From the NCBI GenBank assembly GCA_019915015.1, contig JAHBBC010000004.1, positions 1,612,001-1,676,000 of the forward strand: DNA of 64,000 bases, given 5' to 3'. The translations under genes and the position numbers were made by a program. This document shows positions 22,196-34,100 of this stretch, in pieces (position 1 is the first letter of the stretch; each line of letters starts with the position of its first letter). The notes beneath the pieces were generated by a model that did no database searches, was not told where the DNA came from, and was given only the letters and a program-made list of their open reading frames with translations. The DNA comes from Auriscalpium vulgare. Its lineage: Eukaryota > Basidiomycota > Agaricomycetes > Russulales > Auriscalpiaceae.

Positions 22196-23447
22196 CGCCT
22201 CGCGCCTCTGACCTATACGCGCTGCTACTGACGGTCTTTCCAGCCAACGAAGGTTAGCCGTCGCGTCGCCACGGCACAGGCGACCTTCCGGCGCATTGGC
22301 ATGCAGCTGCTCGCGGAGCGCAAGGCAGCTTTGCGAACGTCGACTGCCGACTCGGACCAAGACAACGACGCTGCGCAGGAGTTCGGCACGGCCGACGTGA
22401 AGGGACGCGATCTGCTCACGCTCCTCGTGAAGGCGAACATGGCGAGCGACGTGAAGGAAGACGCCCGGATGAGTGACGAGGATGTCCTCGCGCGTGCGTG
22501 TCCGCAAACTCATCTTTAAAGCCGTCTCTCACCTCCCACCTACACAGAGGTACCCACGTTCCTCATCGCGGGCCACGAAACGACGTCGACGGGTGTCACG
22601 TGGGCGCTTTACGCTCTATCGCTCTATCCTGAGACGCAGGTGTCACTGCGCGCAGCGCTCCCGCCGCCGCCAACGGAGGGCATCACGATGGAGTTTCTGC
22701 AGGACATTCCTGAGCTGGACCGCGTTGTGCGCGAGGTGATGCGTCTGTACGCGCCCGTGGTTTCGACGACACGCATCGCGACACGCGCCGACGTGATCCC
22801 GACGGCCAGCGAATGGGAGGACAATAAGGGTGTGCGGCGGAGCGGCATCCCGTACGTCAACTTCACTCTTCAGACGCATGGCCGGAAGGAAACTAACTGA
22901 TGAGGCGAATGAATAGCGTTGCGGCTGGGGACGCAGTCCTCATACCTATCTTGGCGCTGAACCGGTCTGCCGAGATATGGGGGCCTGATGCGCGTGAGTT
23001 CAAGTAAGTAGTCTATCTCATCTACTTCTACTTCTTTGTGCGCATTTCGGGCTCTTTGCTGCGACGCCACATCTACAGTGCTCATATGACATTTCCCAGG
23101 CCCGAACGATGGGAAGATGTTCCAGAGGCGGCGCACTCCATCCCGGGAATCTGGGGCAACAGCTTGGCGTTCAGCGGGGGCTCGCGCGCATGCATCGGCT
23201 ACCGCTTCTCCGTCGTCGAGTGCGTCTATATCATTTCCTCCCCTCCCGCCGCATGGTCCTGAATTGCGCCTGCAGGATGAAAGCGCTTCTTTACGTCATA
23301 GTGCGCGCATTCTCGTTCTCACTCACGATGCCGCCAGAGTCGATTCGTACGCGCTCGGTGATCGTGACGCGCCCGTATATCGACGGCAAGATGGACGAGG
23401 GCGCGCAGATGCCGCTGTACGTATCGGCCGTCAGGGAATCAGACTGA
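22196..23447 (+). pseudogene. 5'-truncated P450 copy
   Basis: Starts inside an intron equivalent to ~12,993 of the complete P450 and continues to the stop codon at 23,447. It keeps AGHETTS, EVMR, PERW and [13 protein letters not shown] with few changes, so the duplication is recent. The membrane anchor and first third are missing, and no start or promoter is obvious, so I call it a pseudogene despite open exons. Confidence 0.85.
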
Positions 23448-23871
23448 TACATCGCAGAGTGCGCAGGTAATATGATTGATTGATTTTCACAAGGCTGGAT
23501 GATCTGTAATTATGTTGTACCACCAATACAATAGTGCTCCCATTTCAATGCTCGGGACTTCTTCAACTCAACCCTCTTTCTTTTGCATTGCTTTATTTAA
23601 TTGTCTACTCAAGGCGCGCAGCCCCATGCGAAACATATCGTCCTCGATGGCCAGATAAAACCAGCAGAAAAAATTACGTTCGTGAGATGAGATGAACACA
23701 CATTTGCATTTCTTGGAGACATTTGCTGCTTCTGACTCAGAATTGGTCACTGCCAGTGGCCCGGGCCGCCCGGCAGCTGCGCCCGGCGGGCGCGAACAAG
23801 GAGGAGTCGAAGTACGTTCCGCAGCTCCGCTTGCCACCTCCTCTAGACCACAACCTGGCACGGGCTTCACA
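23448..23871. other. Region between P450 copy and first IML2-like gene
   Basis: Probable promoter of the IML2-like gene. No other gene is supported. Confidence 0.4.
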
Positions 23872-26707
23872 ATGGCCTCGCACGACGAAGTCATCGCCAG
23901 TCTGCGCTCCGCAACATCCGGCTTCGACTGCATCTTCTCGAATGACCTAGTCGAGGCGGAGAAGATATTCCAGACGAACGAGGACTCGCCTTTCCACCTC
24001 CTCGGGCTCGGCGTATGTGCCTTTCTGCAGGCAGCTTTGGGCATGGAGGTGCGCGCAAAGTTTTAACGCATATGCGCGCGAGCAATGCGCTAACTGTCGC
24101 CTCGCGACAGTCCGGGTTTATGTCCGAGGCGTCCAGGCTGCTCTCCCTCGCAGAGACCGGCGCAAAGAAGCAGCTCAAGCACAATAAGAGTCTGCCCGCA
24201 GCCAGTCGTTTCCCCGCAGCGACTGAGTGGGATCTCATGTACGCGGACGCGATCATCCTATACGGTATGACCCATGCGCTCAAGTACGTCCCCTCTGCGT
24301 TCCTCCCCGTCGTCTGCTCACCGGCCGCAGCGAGTCTTACAGGGGGTATCTTCAGTGCCTGTAAGACCTTCTAGACCTCGTCGTATTTGCGCGCTAAAGC
24401 TCCCATAGCTATGCTTTGAACAAGTAAGTCCGTTCGCCGCCCCAGGTGATTGCCCCAACAACCTTTACTCCCTCCAAGCGCACATTCCCGTTTCACAAAG
24501 TAGGTGCTTCCTTCTGCATGTGCTCTGTTTTTTGACGTGTTTCCCCCAAGGCTCTACAAGACCGTGTTCCCGCAAGGGCTCGACGCATACCATACGCCGT
24601 CGACGTCGCAAGTACCGTCGCGCAAGCCATCGCTGCTCAGCACCGCCAATGGCACGTCGTCGTCATCGGCGTCCTCGTTGACCACCTCGCCCTCAACCTC
24701 CAAATCCCATAGCTTCTTGGGTCGTTTGGGAAGCTCACTCACAGGCTCCCGATCAGTGTCAGGCACTTCGACGCCTTCCCTCGCCATAGATACGGCAAAC
24801 GACGGGCCCATCGAGGAGCTCATCATATCTGGCACGGCATTTGGTGCGTCAGGGTATCTGTATCAGTCGCGGTGACTCACACAGTCCATAGGGTACGGAC
24901 TGTTCAATCTTGTGCTGTCTCTACTCCCGGCGAGAGCCAAGTGCGTTATGCCGCAGTGTTGTCCTACCTCCTCTGACACGTCTTGCAGAAGTGTAGTAGG
25001 CTTTTTTGGCTTCAATCACGACCGGAAGCTAGCACTGCGTGCCCTCGCCGTCTCCGCCACCAAAAGCGATATACACTCCGTGTTCGCTGGGTGCGGTTCC
25101 ATTTCTCCTCGGATGACTCCTGACGCTGACTCATGACCCACGGCAGGCTGGCACTGTTAACTTACCATGGCGATGTGCTTTTAGTGTCAGGATATCAGGC
25201 AGACGAACGCCATATTTTGAACCAATGCAAAGCTATCGTGGACAAGTACGTCGAAGCGCGTGCGAAGGTGGTCCATCTCTTACTTGAATGCAGATTGGAG
25301 GCGCGGTACCCCAGTGGCACATTGTGGATCCTGAACAGGGTAAGTGGCGGCAGACGACCTAGGGGGAATACTGATGAGATTGCGACCAGGCTAAGATCCT
25401 TCGCATGTCAGGCGATGCCACAGGCGCCATCAAAGTTCTGCAGGGCGGCTTGAGTCCTGACCGGCCGACAGTTTTCCTGCAAGCCGATGCTCTTGTACGT
25501 CGCCGGAACGTTAAATAATTTTCTGTAGCCTGACACGACGTTCCTGCAGCTTGTCTTCGAGCTCGCCTGGCTGTACCTCGCACAGCGGCGGTACAAGGAC
25601 GCAGCAGAGGCCTTCATGAGGATGACAGAGCTGAATGCATGGTGCGTCTGTCGATGGACCCTGAAGCCTGTGCTCTCGCTCACATGCGTTGTGTGCGTAG
25701 GAGTCACGCGACCTACTACTACTTCGCTGCTGGATGCCATTGCGCCCTGGGCAGTTTTGATGAGGCCCAGCGGCTTTTCGACGCCATCCCCTCGCTCATC
25801 GACAAGCGCAAGATTGGCAACAAGGACTTGCCGACGGAAGTGTTCGTCAAGAAGAAGCGTGCGTAGTATTCTCGCGATCCGCTCAAAAGCTGGCGTTGAC
25901 TGTGCAATGCAGTGGCATTTTTCAAAGCAAAGCAAACTCGGTTGACAGGATCAGACAAGGACTACGTGAAGGCTATATCTATCAACCCTGCCGACGGTGG
26001 GTGCCATGATCATGATCGCGCGCAGAAACTGACCAACTGATCATCAGAGATGAGCGTGTGTATGTCATTCATCCTTCGTCGTCCGCACACAATCTGACGG
26101 CGATCGGGCAGTTTGGAATACCTACGGGCGGATAAGCAAGACCACCGCCGAAGCGTACATCAACGACTGGCTCCAAACCTCGCCACCTGTCGAGCTGCGC
26201 ACGCCGTACTCGGACACGCTTACACCACCCACGTACGCGCAGCCGCCGCCTGCGCTCGACACGCCCGACGAGCTTGCGCTGCGCGCGCTGCTGCTCGGCA
26301 TCGCGCACCGCGCGGCGGGGGTCAACGCGGTCGCCCGGGCGTTCCTGCTCGATGCGCACCGGCGGCAGCCCGAGCTCCAGGTGAGCACGTGGATCGGCGG
26401 CATCGCGCAATTCGAGCTCGCCGTGCTCGAGCTGAAGGACGCGGCGCGCTACGAGGGGGAGAGCGCGCAGGCGCTCGGGGCAGAGGAGCGCGAGGACGGC
26501 GACGCGGACGCGAACGTTAACGTCGAGGGCGTGCTCACGGAGGCCGCGCGCGCGCACTGGGCGAAGGCGCTTAAGGACGCGGGTGCGTGCCTCGACACCG
26601 CCGGGAGCCTGGCGGGCAGCGAGATTGACCTGTCGGCACGCCTCGAGACCCGGACACAGATGCTGCGTGACGAGATTGGGCTCAAGAAGGAGTCGCTGGG
26701 GCTGTAG
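23872..26707 (+). CDS. IML2/TTC39-like TPR protein, copy A
   Basis: Many short exons with in-phase GT-AG introns. Order of recognisable parts: [19 protein letters not shown] start, [18 protein letters not shown], a Ser-rich linker, [83 protein letters not shown], and a helical C-terminus with [13 protein letters not shown]. This matches the DUF3808/TTC39 family; yeast Iml2 is linked to mitochondrial outer membrane and to lipid-droplet-dependent clearance of inclusion bodies. Each exon junction I tested stays open except a possible 22-nt intron near 24,425 that is too short and needs cDNA. Closely related to copy B at 28,802. Confidence 0.8.
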
Positions 26708-27659
26708 GCCGCTGCGTAAATAGATTTGCGTGCGGTTGCGTTGGGTGATGTGGATGGCTGGACTCGCCGTTTCATGGACACGCTCTCAAATAAATCTTTA
26801 AATTTGATTTTCAATACTGTTCCGTGACAACGAGGCGAAGGAGAAAAGTTGGAAGATCAGGTCAGGCGCGAACGAAGCGACTCGAACAAGGTAGCTAGGA
26901 GCACGTCGTGAAATTTCCGGACTGTTATGTTTGAATGCAATGGTTTGAGAGGTTTCGAGCGGGTAAAAAGTGTGAGGGTGACGGAACTCTTGCGTGGCTG
27001 CCTTTCCCTGAGGGCATATACTTGCGCTGATTGATTTACTTACGCGGATACATCACGAACATACTACTCATGCCAGTCCGCATCGGCCCGACAACATGCG
27101 GAGCCGCCAAGCTGTGGCCATAGAACCCTGCGGCCCAAGCACGCGCAGGCTAGGAACATGCCAAATGGCAACCACTTCCAGGAGAACCTGAAGGGCGTGC
27201 GAGGTGTAAGGTTAGCCCTGGCCTGCCGAAAAAGTGTTGACTGCGTCGCACATCCGTGGCCTAAAGAAAATGACCAGCGACGAAGTCGAACCACCTTACC
27301 ATCGAGCCACCTGGAGCCTCTGGAGTCTGAATCGCAATGGAAGTATCAGCGGCGCCCAACCACCGAATTCAGGAACTCAACGGCGGACAAGGCATTTCAG
27401 CCGTTGCCTCGACCGACCTCGGCACATTGAGGCTTGGCGAGCCGGGAACAGTCTCGAAGAAAGTGGGCAGCCGTGTCTGGAGACGTCATGATCTGACGGT
27501 CAGTTGGTAAACTCAGTCTGAGCAGCGAAAAAAATTAATGCTATGGAACATTGTAACAAAGGCTGGGGGAACAAGCATTGAAAAGTTGATATGCGTAGAC
27601 TGAGAGTTCACGCGAGCGTGTGATGCAGCCCGGGACAGTGAGAGTCCTTCGCACACGTG
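26708..27659. other. Intergenic region with a GPI10-tail relic
   Basis: Mostly non-coding. At ~27,425-27,475 it carries a short match to the 3' coding end of the GPI10 gene (EAWRAGNSLEE versus EAWRAGNGLEE at 37,190), a translocated remnant. Otherwise nothing recognised. Confidence 0.5.
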
Positions 27660-28517
27660 CTACCGCCCAATCTTCAACCGCTGGGCGCGTGTAGCCTAAA
27701 ATTGTCAAAACAGGAGTCAGTATAGATCACAAGGTATAGAACGGCACAAGAACATACCCGTCGCCGCTTCTTCAGCCTGAGCAGAAGAGATGGTTGCCCG
27801 TCAGTAAGATAGCCAAAGCGAGGAACAAAGACATACTTATGCTTCTTCATCTTCTTCCTCCGCTTCCGCTTCGTGCTGTCCATGTCTACCACGGCGGCGG
27901 ATACCTTCGACAGTTCCTCTCCTCTCCCCTGGTCAACATCCAAGCCCAGGCGGCGCAGCGTGTCCTCCCAGATAACTGTGCTGCCGACGGAGTTCATGAC
28001 CAGTGCGCGGGCCAGCTGGCGAGCTGCGTCCGCATCGGCCTCCGGCGACGCCTCGGGCGGGTCGTCGATGCCGCCGAACGCGAGCGCATCTTGTGCCTGC
28101 GCGGCCCCCATCGGCGCACCGATATCGATGGCGGGGGCGGGATCAAACAGCGTCGCGGATGGCTGTGCGAGGATGAGCGGGCGGTGGAGGGCGAAGAACT
28201 GGTGTAGACGCAGGTCGCGCGCGTTGAGTGGGGGTAGTCTGGGCGCGCGAACAGGTACGGGGCGGCTGCGGGCGAGGGGATGGGGGAAGACGGTGTGGCG
28301 GCGTCCGTCACCGCCACGGAGGGGGCGGCCGGTGCATCGTCAGCACTGACGGCGTCGGTGGGGGCGACCTCAACCCTCGTTGGGGCCTTCGCTGATGATT
28401 GGGGGACGACCTTGGGGGTTTGGAGGAGTTGAAGTAGCGGCCACCGCCATGCTTGGAGAAGATGGAGTACGCGCGGCGGGCGGGCTGGGGTATGGGTCGC
28501 AGAAATCGAGGAAACAT
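27660..28517 (-). CDS. COX24: Mitochondrial ribosomal protein mS38 (Cox24/DUF1713)
   Basis: The diagnostic feature is the highly basic C-terminus, assembled from three exons (27,837 upward, 27758-27776, 27660-27695): STKRKRRKKMKKHK, then LKKRRR, then ATRAQRLKIGR and stop. This is the mS38/AURKAIP1 domain that contacts 12S-type rRNA in the mitochondrial small subunit. Upstream in the same frame lie FFALHRPLILAQPSATLFD and LVMNSVGSTVIWEDTLRRLGL. A Met at 28,517 starts an Arg-rich sequence (MFPRFLRPIPQPARRAYS) suited to a mitochondrial targeting signal, but I could not place the splice joining it to the rest. Copy B of the IML2-like gene starts 285 bp away in the opposite direction. Confidence 0.78.
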
Positions 28518-28801
28518 GGGGGCAGTTAGGACGACGCAGACGACGGTGAGCGTCGGGTCGTCGTCGTCGTCGGACGATGCTGGCCTCTGGGCTGGTGCGG
28601 TTGGTGGCAGAGTCAGCGGCTGGCAGGAACAAATCCGGAGGATATGGCCCAATAAGGTGCGTGGGAAAGCGCGTCCGCATTGGTGTGGCCGCCGTTTGCG
28701 TCACTCCGCCGAGTATCCTTCCCCGGGATTTAACGCTGGGGAAGTTCCCCGCTCGCCACGTCCTTTCTTGAACTTCGACCACGACATCGCGCGAGCTTGC
28801 A
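28518..28801. promoter_or_regulatory. Divergent promoter for mS38 and IML2-like copy B
   Basis: 284 bp between two diverging start codons, so both promoters must overlap here. No specific element was identified. Confidence 0.55.
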
Positions 28802-31644
28802 ATGGCCTCGCACGACGAAGTCACCGTCAATCTGCGCTCCGCAACGTCCGGCTTCGACTACATCTTCTCCAATGACCTCGTCGAGGCAGAGAAGGTATTC
28901 CAGACGAACAAGGACTCGCCTTTCCACCTCCTCGGGCTCGGCGTATGTGCTTTTCTGCAGGCAGCTTTGGGCATGGAGGTGCGCGAAAAGGTCCCCCGCA
29001 TCTGCGCCCGAGCAATGTGCTAACTGTCTCCGGCATTACCTCGCGACAGTCCGGGATCATGTCCGAGGCGTCCAGGCTGCTCTCCCTCGCAGAGACGGGC
29101 GCGAAGAAGCAGCTCAAGCACAGCAAGAGCCTGACCTCAGCCAGTCGCTTCCCCGCAGCGACGGAGTGGGACCTCATGTACTCGGACGCGATCATCCTAT
29201 ACGGCATGACCCAGGCGCTCAAGTAGGTCCCCTCCGCGTTCCTCCGCGTCGTCTGCTCATCGGCCGCAGCGAGTCTTACATGGGATATCTCCAGTGCCTG
29301 TAAGGCTTTCTCGTCCTCCTCGTATCCGTGTGCTAATTTCCCGTAGATACGCCCTGAACAAGTAAGTCCGTTCGCCGCCCCAGGTGATTGCCCCAACATC
29401 ATTTACTCTCTTCAAGCGCGCACTCCCGTTTCACGAAGTAGGCGCTTCCGTTTACCATCTCTTCGGTTGTGTGAAGCGTTTTAAAAGGCTCTACAAGACC
29501 GTGTTCCCGCACGGCCTCGACGCGTACCATACGCCGTCGACGTCGCAAGTACCGTCGCGCAATCCATCGCTCCTCAGCGTCGCCAATGGCACGTCGTCCT
29601 CGTCGGCGTCCTCGATGACCACTTCGACCTCAACCTCCAAGTCCCAAAGCTTCTTCGGTCGATGGGGAGGCTCGCTCACCAGCTCCCGATCAGTGTCCGG
29701 CGCGTCGACACCTTCCCTCGCCGTAACTGCGGCCAACGACGGGCCTATCGAGGAGCTCATCATATCTGGCACGGCATTTGGTCCGTCAGTGTATTTGTAT
29801 AGGTCGCTGTGACTCATGCAGCCCGCAGGATACGGACTGTTCAATCTCGTGCTGTCTCTACTCCCGGCGAAAGTCAAGTGCGTGATGCCGCAGTGATGGC
29901 CTGCCTCCTCTGACACGCCTTGCAGGAGTGTAGTGGGCTTCTTTGGCTTCAATCATGACCGGAAGCTCGCGCTGCGCGCCCTTGCCGTTTCAGCCACCAA
30001 AAGCGACGTGCACTCCGTGTTCGCGGGGTACGGCTACATTTCCCGTTGCTTATTTATGACGCTGACTCTTGGTAGGCTAGCGCTGATGTCTTACCATGGA
30101 GTTGTGCTTTTGATGTCCGGATATCAAGCAGATGAAAGGCATATCTTGAAACAATACAAAGCTATCGTGGACAAGTACGTCGGAGCGCGCGCGAATGTGG
30201 TGACCCGTCACTTACTTCAATTCAGATTAGAGGCGCGATACCCCACTGGCACATTGTGGATTCTGAACAGGGTAAGTGGACGTCAGACGTGCCGAGAGCG
30301 AACGCTGATGAAACCGTGGCTAGGCTAAGATCTATCGCATGTCAGGCGATGCCACAGGCGCCATCAAAGTTCTGCAGGACGGCTTGAGTCCTGACCGGCC
30401 GACAGTTTTCTTGCAAGCCGATGCCCTTGTACGTCGTTGGAAGGCTCCATCATTCTGTCACCTCACAAGACGTTCCTCCAGCTTGTCTTCGAGCTCGCCT
30501 GGCTGTACCTCGCACAGCGGCGGTACAAGGACGCAGCAGAGTCCTTCATGAGGATGACAGAGCTCAACACATGGTGCGTCTGTCGATGGATTTTGTGCCC
30601 CTCGCTTACATGTCTGGTGCGCATAGGAGTCACGCGACCTACTATTTCATCGCTGGCGGGTGCCGTTGGGCCCTGGGCAATTTCGATGAGGCCCAGCGCC
30701 TTTTCGACGCCATCCCTGCGCTTATCGACAAGCGCAAGATTGGCAACAAGGACCTCCCGACTGAAGTGTTCATCAAGAAGAGGCGTGCGTAGTGATTTTG
30801 CGATCCGTTCAAAAGCTGGCGTTGACTGTGCAACGCAGTGGCATTCTTCAAATCCAAGCAAACTCGGTTGACAGGATCAGACAAGGACTACGTGAAGGCT
30901 ATCTCTATCAACCCTGCCGAAGGTGGGGATCTTGCCATAATCGCGCCTAGAAAGTGACTGACCTCCAACTGACCCTCAGAGATGAGCATCTGTACGTCAT
31001 TCTTGCTTCGTCGTCCGCCCACGATCTGACCCCATCGTGCAGTCTGGAATACCCACGGGCGGATAAGCAAGGCCACCGCCGAGGCGCACATCAACGACTG
31101 GCTCCAAACCTCGCCGCCTGTCGAGCTGCGCACGCCGTACTCGGACACGCTCACACCACCGACGTACGCGCAGCCGCCCCCCGTGCTCGACACGCCTGAC
31201 GAACTCGCACTGCGCGCGCTGCTCCTCGGAATCGTGCACCGCGCGGCGGGGGTTCACGCGGTCGCTCGGGCGTTCCTGCTCGACGCGCACCGGCGGCAGC
31301 CCGAGCTCCAGGTGAGCACGTGGATTGGCGGCGTCGCGCAATTTGAGCTCGCCGTGCTCGAGTTGAAGGACGCCGCGCGCTACGAGGGGGAGAGCGCGCA
31401 GGCGCTCGGGGCAGAGGAGCGCGAGGACGGCGTGAGCGTGAGCGACGCGGACGCGAGCATCGAGGGCGTGCTCACGGAGGCCGCCCGCGCGCACTGGGCG
31501 AAGGCGCTCAAGGACGCGAGCGCGCGCCTCGACACCGCCGGGAGCCTCGCGGGCAGCGAGATCGATTTGTCGTCGCGTCTGGAGAGCCGGATACAGATGC
31601 TGCGCGACGAGATCGGGCTCAAGAAAGAGTCGCTGGGGTTGTAG
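28802..31644 (+). CDS. IML2/TTC39-like TPR protein, copy B
   Basis: Same exon layout and near-identical protein to copy A, about 4.93 kb downstream, with conservative changes such as KIYRMSG for KILRMSG and a few extra residues (VSVSDADAS) near the end. All acceptors and donors I compared with copy A are conserved. Probably functional. The pair is a direct tandem duplication, but the mS38 gene and its flank between them are present only once. Confidence 0.8.
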
Positions 31645-31826
31645 GACGCTGCATCTACATATAGATTTGCGCGGACGGTTCGCGAGGTACTACTATCTTT
31701 TCTCTTTCGTTGGTAATTGAATTGGCGTGCTTGATCATTTGGACGTCGCACACAACATGTCCAGTCATATATAATGTCGACTTCATGTATTTCGACGCCT
31801 CGTAACTACATAATCGTATCACAGCA
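31645..31826. other. Convergent 3' gap
   Basis: Short AT-rich sequence between the IML2-like copy B stop and the URI-like gene stop. Confidence 0.4.
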
Positions 31827-34100
31827 CTACGCAACCCTCTCTGCCTTGAATCTCGACACCTTTTTGACGCCCGGCTCTGCCTGCACCACCTCGCGCGGCG
31901 CGCTGCTCTCGCGCACCGCAGACGCCATGATCGCCGGCTGGCGCGCAGGACGCGCTGTGCTCGGCTGGAACGACGGGGAGTCGACAATCAGGGACGCTGG
32001 CATGACGGGCGGGCCGCCCGTCAGCGTCGGGTATCGCGGCGGGTCTGCGGCGGGGGGCATGTTGATGGGTGATGGGGAAGCACTCGCTCGCGCGGGACCC
32101 GCCAATGGCGACGGTTTTTGGATCGCCGCTGGGCGCGCGGTGGAGGGACCGGGCACCGGCGCGGCGGGTGTGCGCTCGACGACGGTGGCGCTCGTGGGCA
32201 GCTTTGGAGACGAGCGCGCAGCTGCGTTCGGTGGTGTGGAGGGGCCGGACTCGCCGTCCCATACAGGGCTGCCGCGTGGGGGCGCCCTGTTGAGCTTGAA
32301 CTGGGACACCTTCGGCTTCGCGGGGGCGGAAGATGTGCTCGGAGATTCGGAAAGGTCTGTCGGGGTCGCGGCTGCGGTTGCAGAGGCTGTGGCGGGTGAA
32401 GACGAGGGGAGCGAGGACGGCGGCTCGCTGTAGGCCCTTGTCAGCGCAGCCACCAGGACGTCCGCGTTCTGCTCGGCGCCGGCGTTCGTGACCTCTCCGC
32501 GGCGCAGTGCGTCCATGAACGCCTTGATCTCGTCGCTGTCTTCCTCCTCGCCGCTCTCGCCTTCTTCGCCACCGATGAGATTATCGTCGTCGAGTTTTCC
32601 CGTGCGGATTGCGCGCCGCAACGTCGACGCACCGGGGAGGACGGAGGCGCCTAGAGACGTGGAAGGTGTCGTCGAAGGTACCGTGGTGTTGTAGGCTTGC
32701 GCGATACGCGACGATTTGAATTTCGATTCGGCGGGCTTTGGAGGTGGATGAGCGAGCGTTGCCTCTAGGGGGACTTCCTGCACGAGGCATTAGGAATGTG
32801 ATGCATCAGGTGTGGAGCGAATCAAACAAACTGGTTGATCCCATTCGTCCTCCATGGGTCCATGAGAGTGTGCGGACATCGCCCGCGCAGTATCTTTGCC
32901 GATGGTCTCCCGTTTTTGGTAGTACGCGAGGGCGATCTCGCGTTGGTGGCTGGCGGTGTCGAAATCAATGTCATCCTCGAGCACCAGTTCGTCGGGGCTG
33001 TCAGCGCCGTCATCCTCGTCGTCGCTTGGCACGTTATCCAACTCCGCGATAGACTCCCCATCCGACTCGATAATCTCTCCCTCGTCTGAGTCGGCGGGGG
33101 CAGGCGACCCGGGAATAGACTCGTCGTCTGAATCTGGTTCGTGTGCGGGAGGTGCCACATGAACGGGTGGTGTTGCTGGCCGCGGATGCGGCTCTGGTCG
33201 CGATGGAAAGCGCTCAACCACGTTCAATTTCATCGTTGGCTTGGCCCAGGACCGTTCGGAATCGCTCGCGTTGCCCACCGGAGAGCCAGGCGTGGTGGAA
33301 GCAGATGCCTTCGGAGGTGTGTCCGGGTCCTCGTACGGGGGCAGGTTGGCGAAGGACACGCTCTTCCGCGGCTTGCCTTGCCTACGTTGCGCGTCCTGCT
33401 GCAGGTCCTTCTTCTCCTGCTCCACCCGCGCCCGCTCCTCTCGCTCTCGCGCGTCCGACAGATTCTGCAACAGCGCCTTGCCCATCTTCTTCTGCATCTC
33501 CTTCGCCGCCTTCAACTGCTCGAGCTCCGTCTTCGAATTCGCCTTGCGCCGCTCGAGCTCTTCCTGCCGCCGCTCACGTTCGAGAGTATAGCTTCGCTCT
33601 TCCTCAGCGCGCTCTTCTTCCTCCAGCGCGTCGAGGAAGCGGTCCATCTCTTCTCGCGCGCGAGCGCGATCGGTCAGCGGCAGCTGAGCTAGCGGGACAA
33701 AGTCTGGGCCATGGGGGAGGGCCAGCACTTCGGCAGGATCCTCGGAAATCAACTCTGAAGGGGGCTCCGATATCTCGATGATCGGCAAGCCTTCATCATT
33801 TAGGACCTGGACGAATGTTGAGAATTAGACACGCGGCGAGATGTGCGCAGACATACCTCACCCCTCTCATTGTGCTGCTCGCTGGGACCTCCGCCGACAT
33901 TCACATCGCCGAATAACTCTCCTAGCTTCTGTGATATCTTCAGCGCATGTTCCTTTGACAATTTCGACGCGTCTTCGGGTGCCAAAGAGCTCAACAGTGC
34001 CTGCAGAACTAGACAGAGATCAGTGACTACGCCGATGAAGAGTGGTCGCCATGACCTTCTGCCCTATCTTCCTCAGTCCCTTTCCCTCCGCCGTCCATGT
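31827..34100 (-). CDS. URI1/Bud27-like protein (DUF3835 C-terminus)
   Basis: Exons 33857-34000, 32832-33806 and 31827-32777 join in phase; the first exon(s) upstream of 34,000 are unresolved. The protein has a short helical start (ALKISQKLGELFGD), a long Glu/Arg/Lys-rich coiled coil (EEEERAEEERSYTLERERRQ region), then KPRKSVSFANLPPYED, acidic clusters, and the C-terminal SRFKAERVA motif that marks DUF3835 in URI/Bud27 proteins. Those act with prefoldin-type chaperones in RNA polymerase assembly. No prefoldin helix pair is visible in the part I can read, so it may lie in the missing 5' exons or be absent. Assignment is moderate. Confidence 0.65.

Noticed and set aside
11916..23447. Secondary-metabolite gene cluster around the P450s
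   Set aside because: No PKS, NRPS, terpene synthase or dedicated transporter nearby; the two P450s are a duplication and neighbours are housekeeping genes.
31774..32433. 219-residue plus-strand frame
   Set aside because: Antisense to the URI-like gene, whose minus-strand exons join in phase and end in the SRFKAERVA motif.
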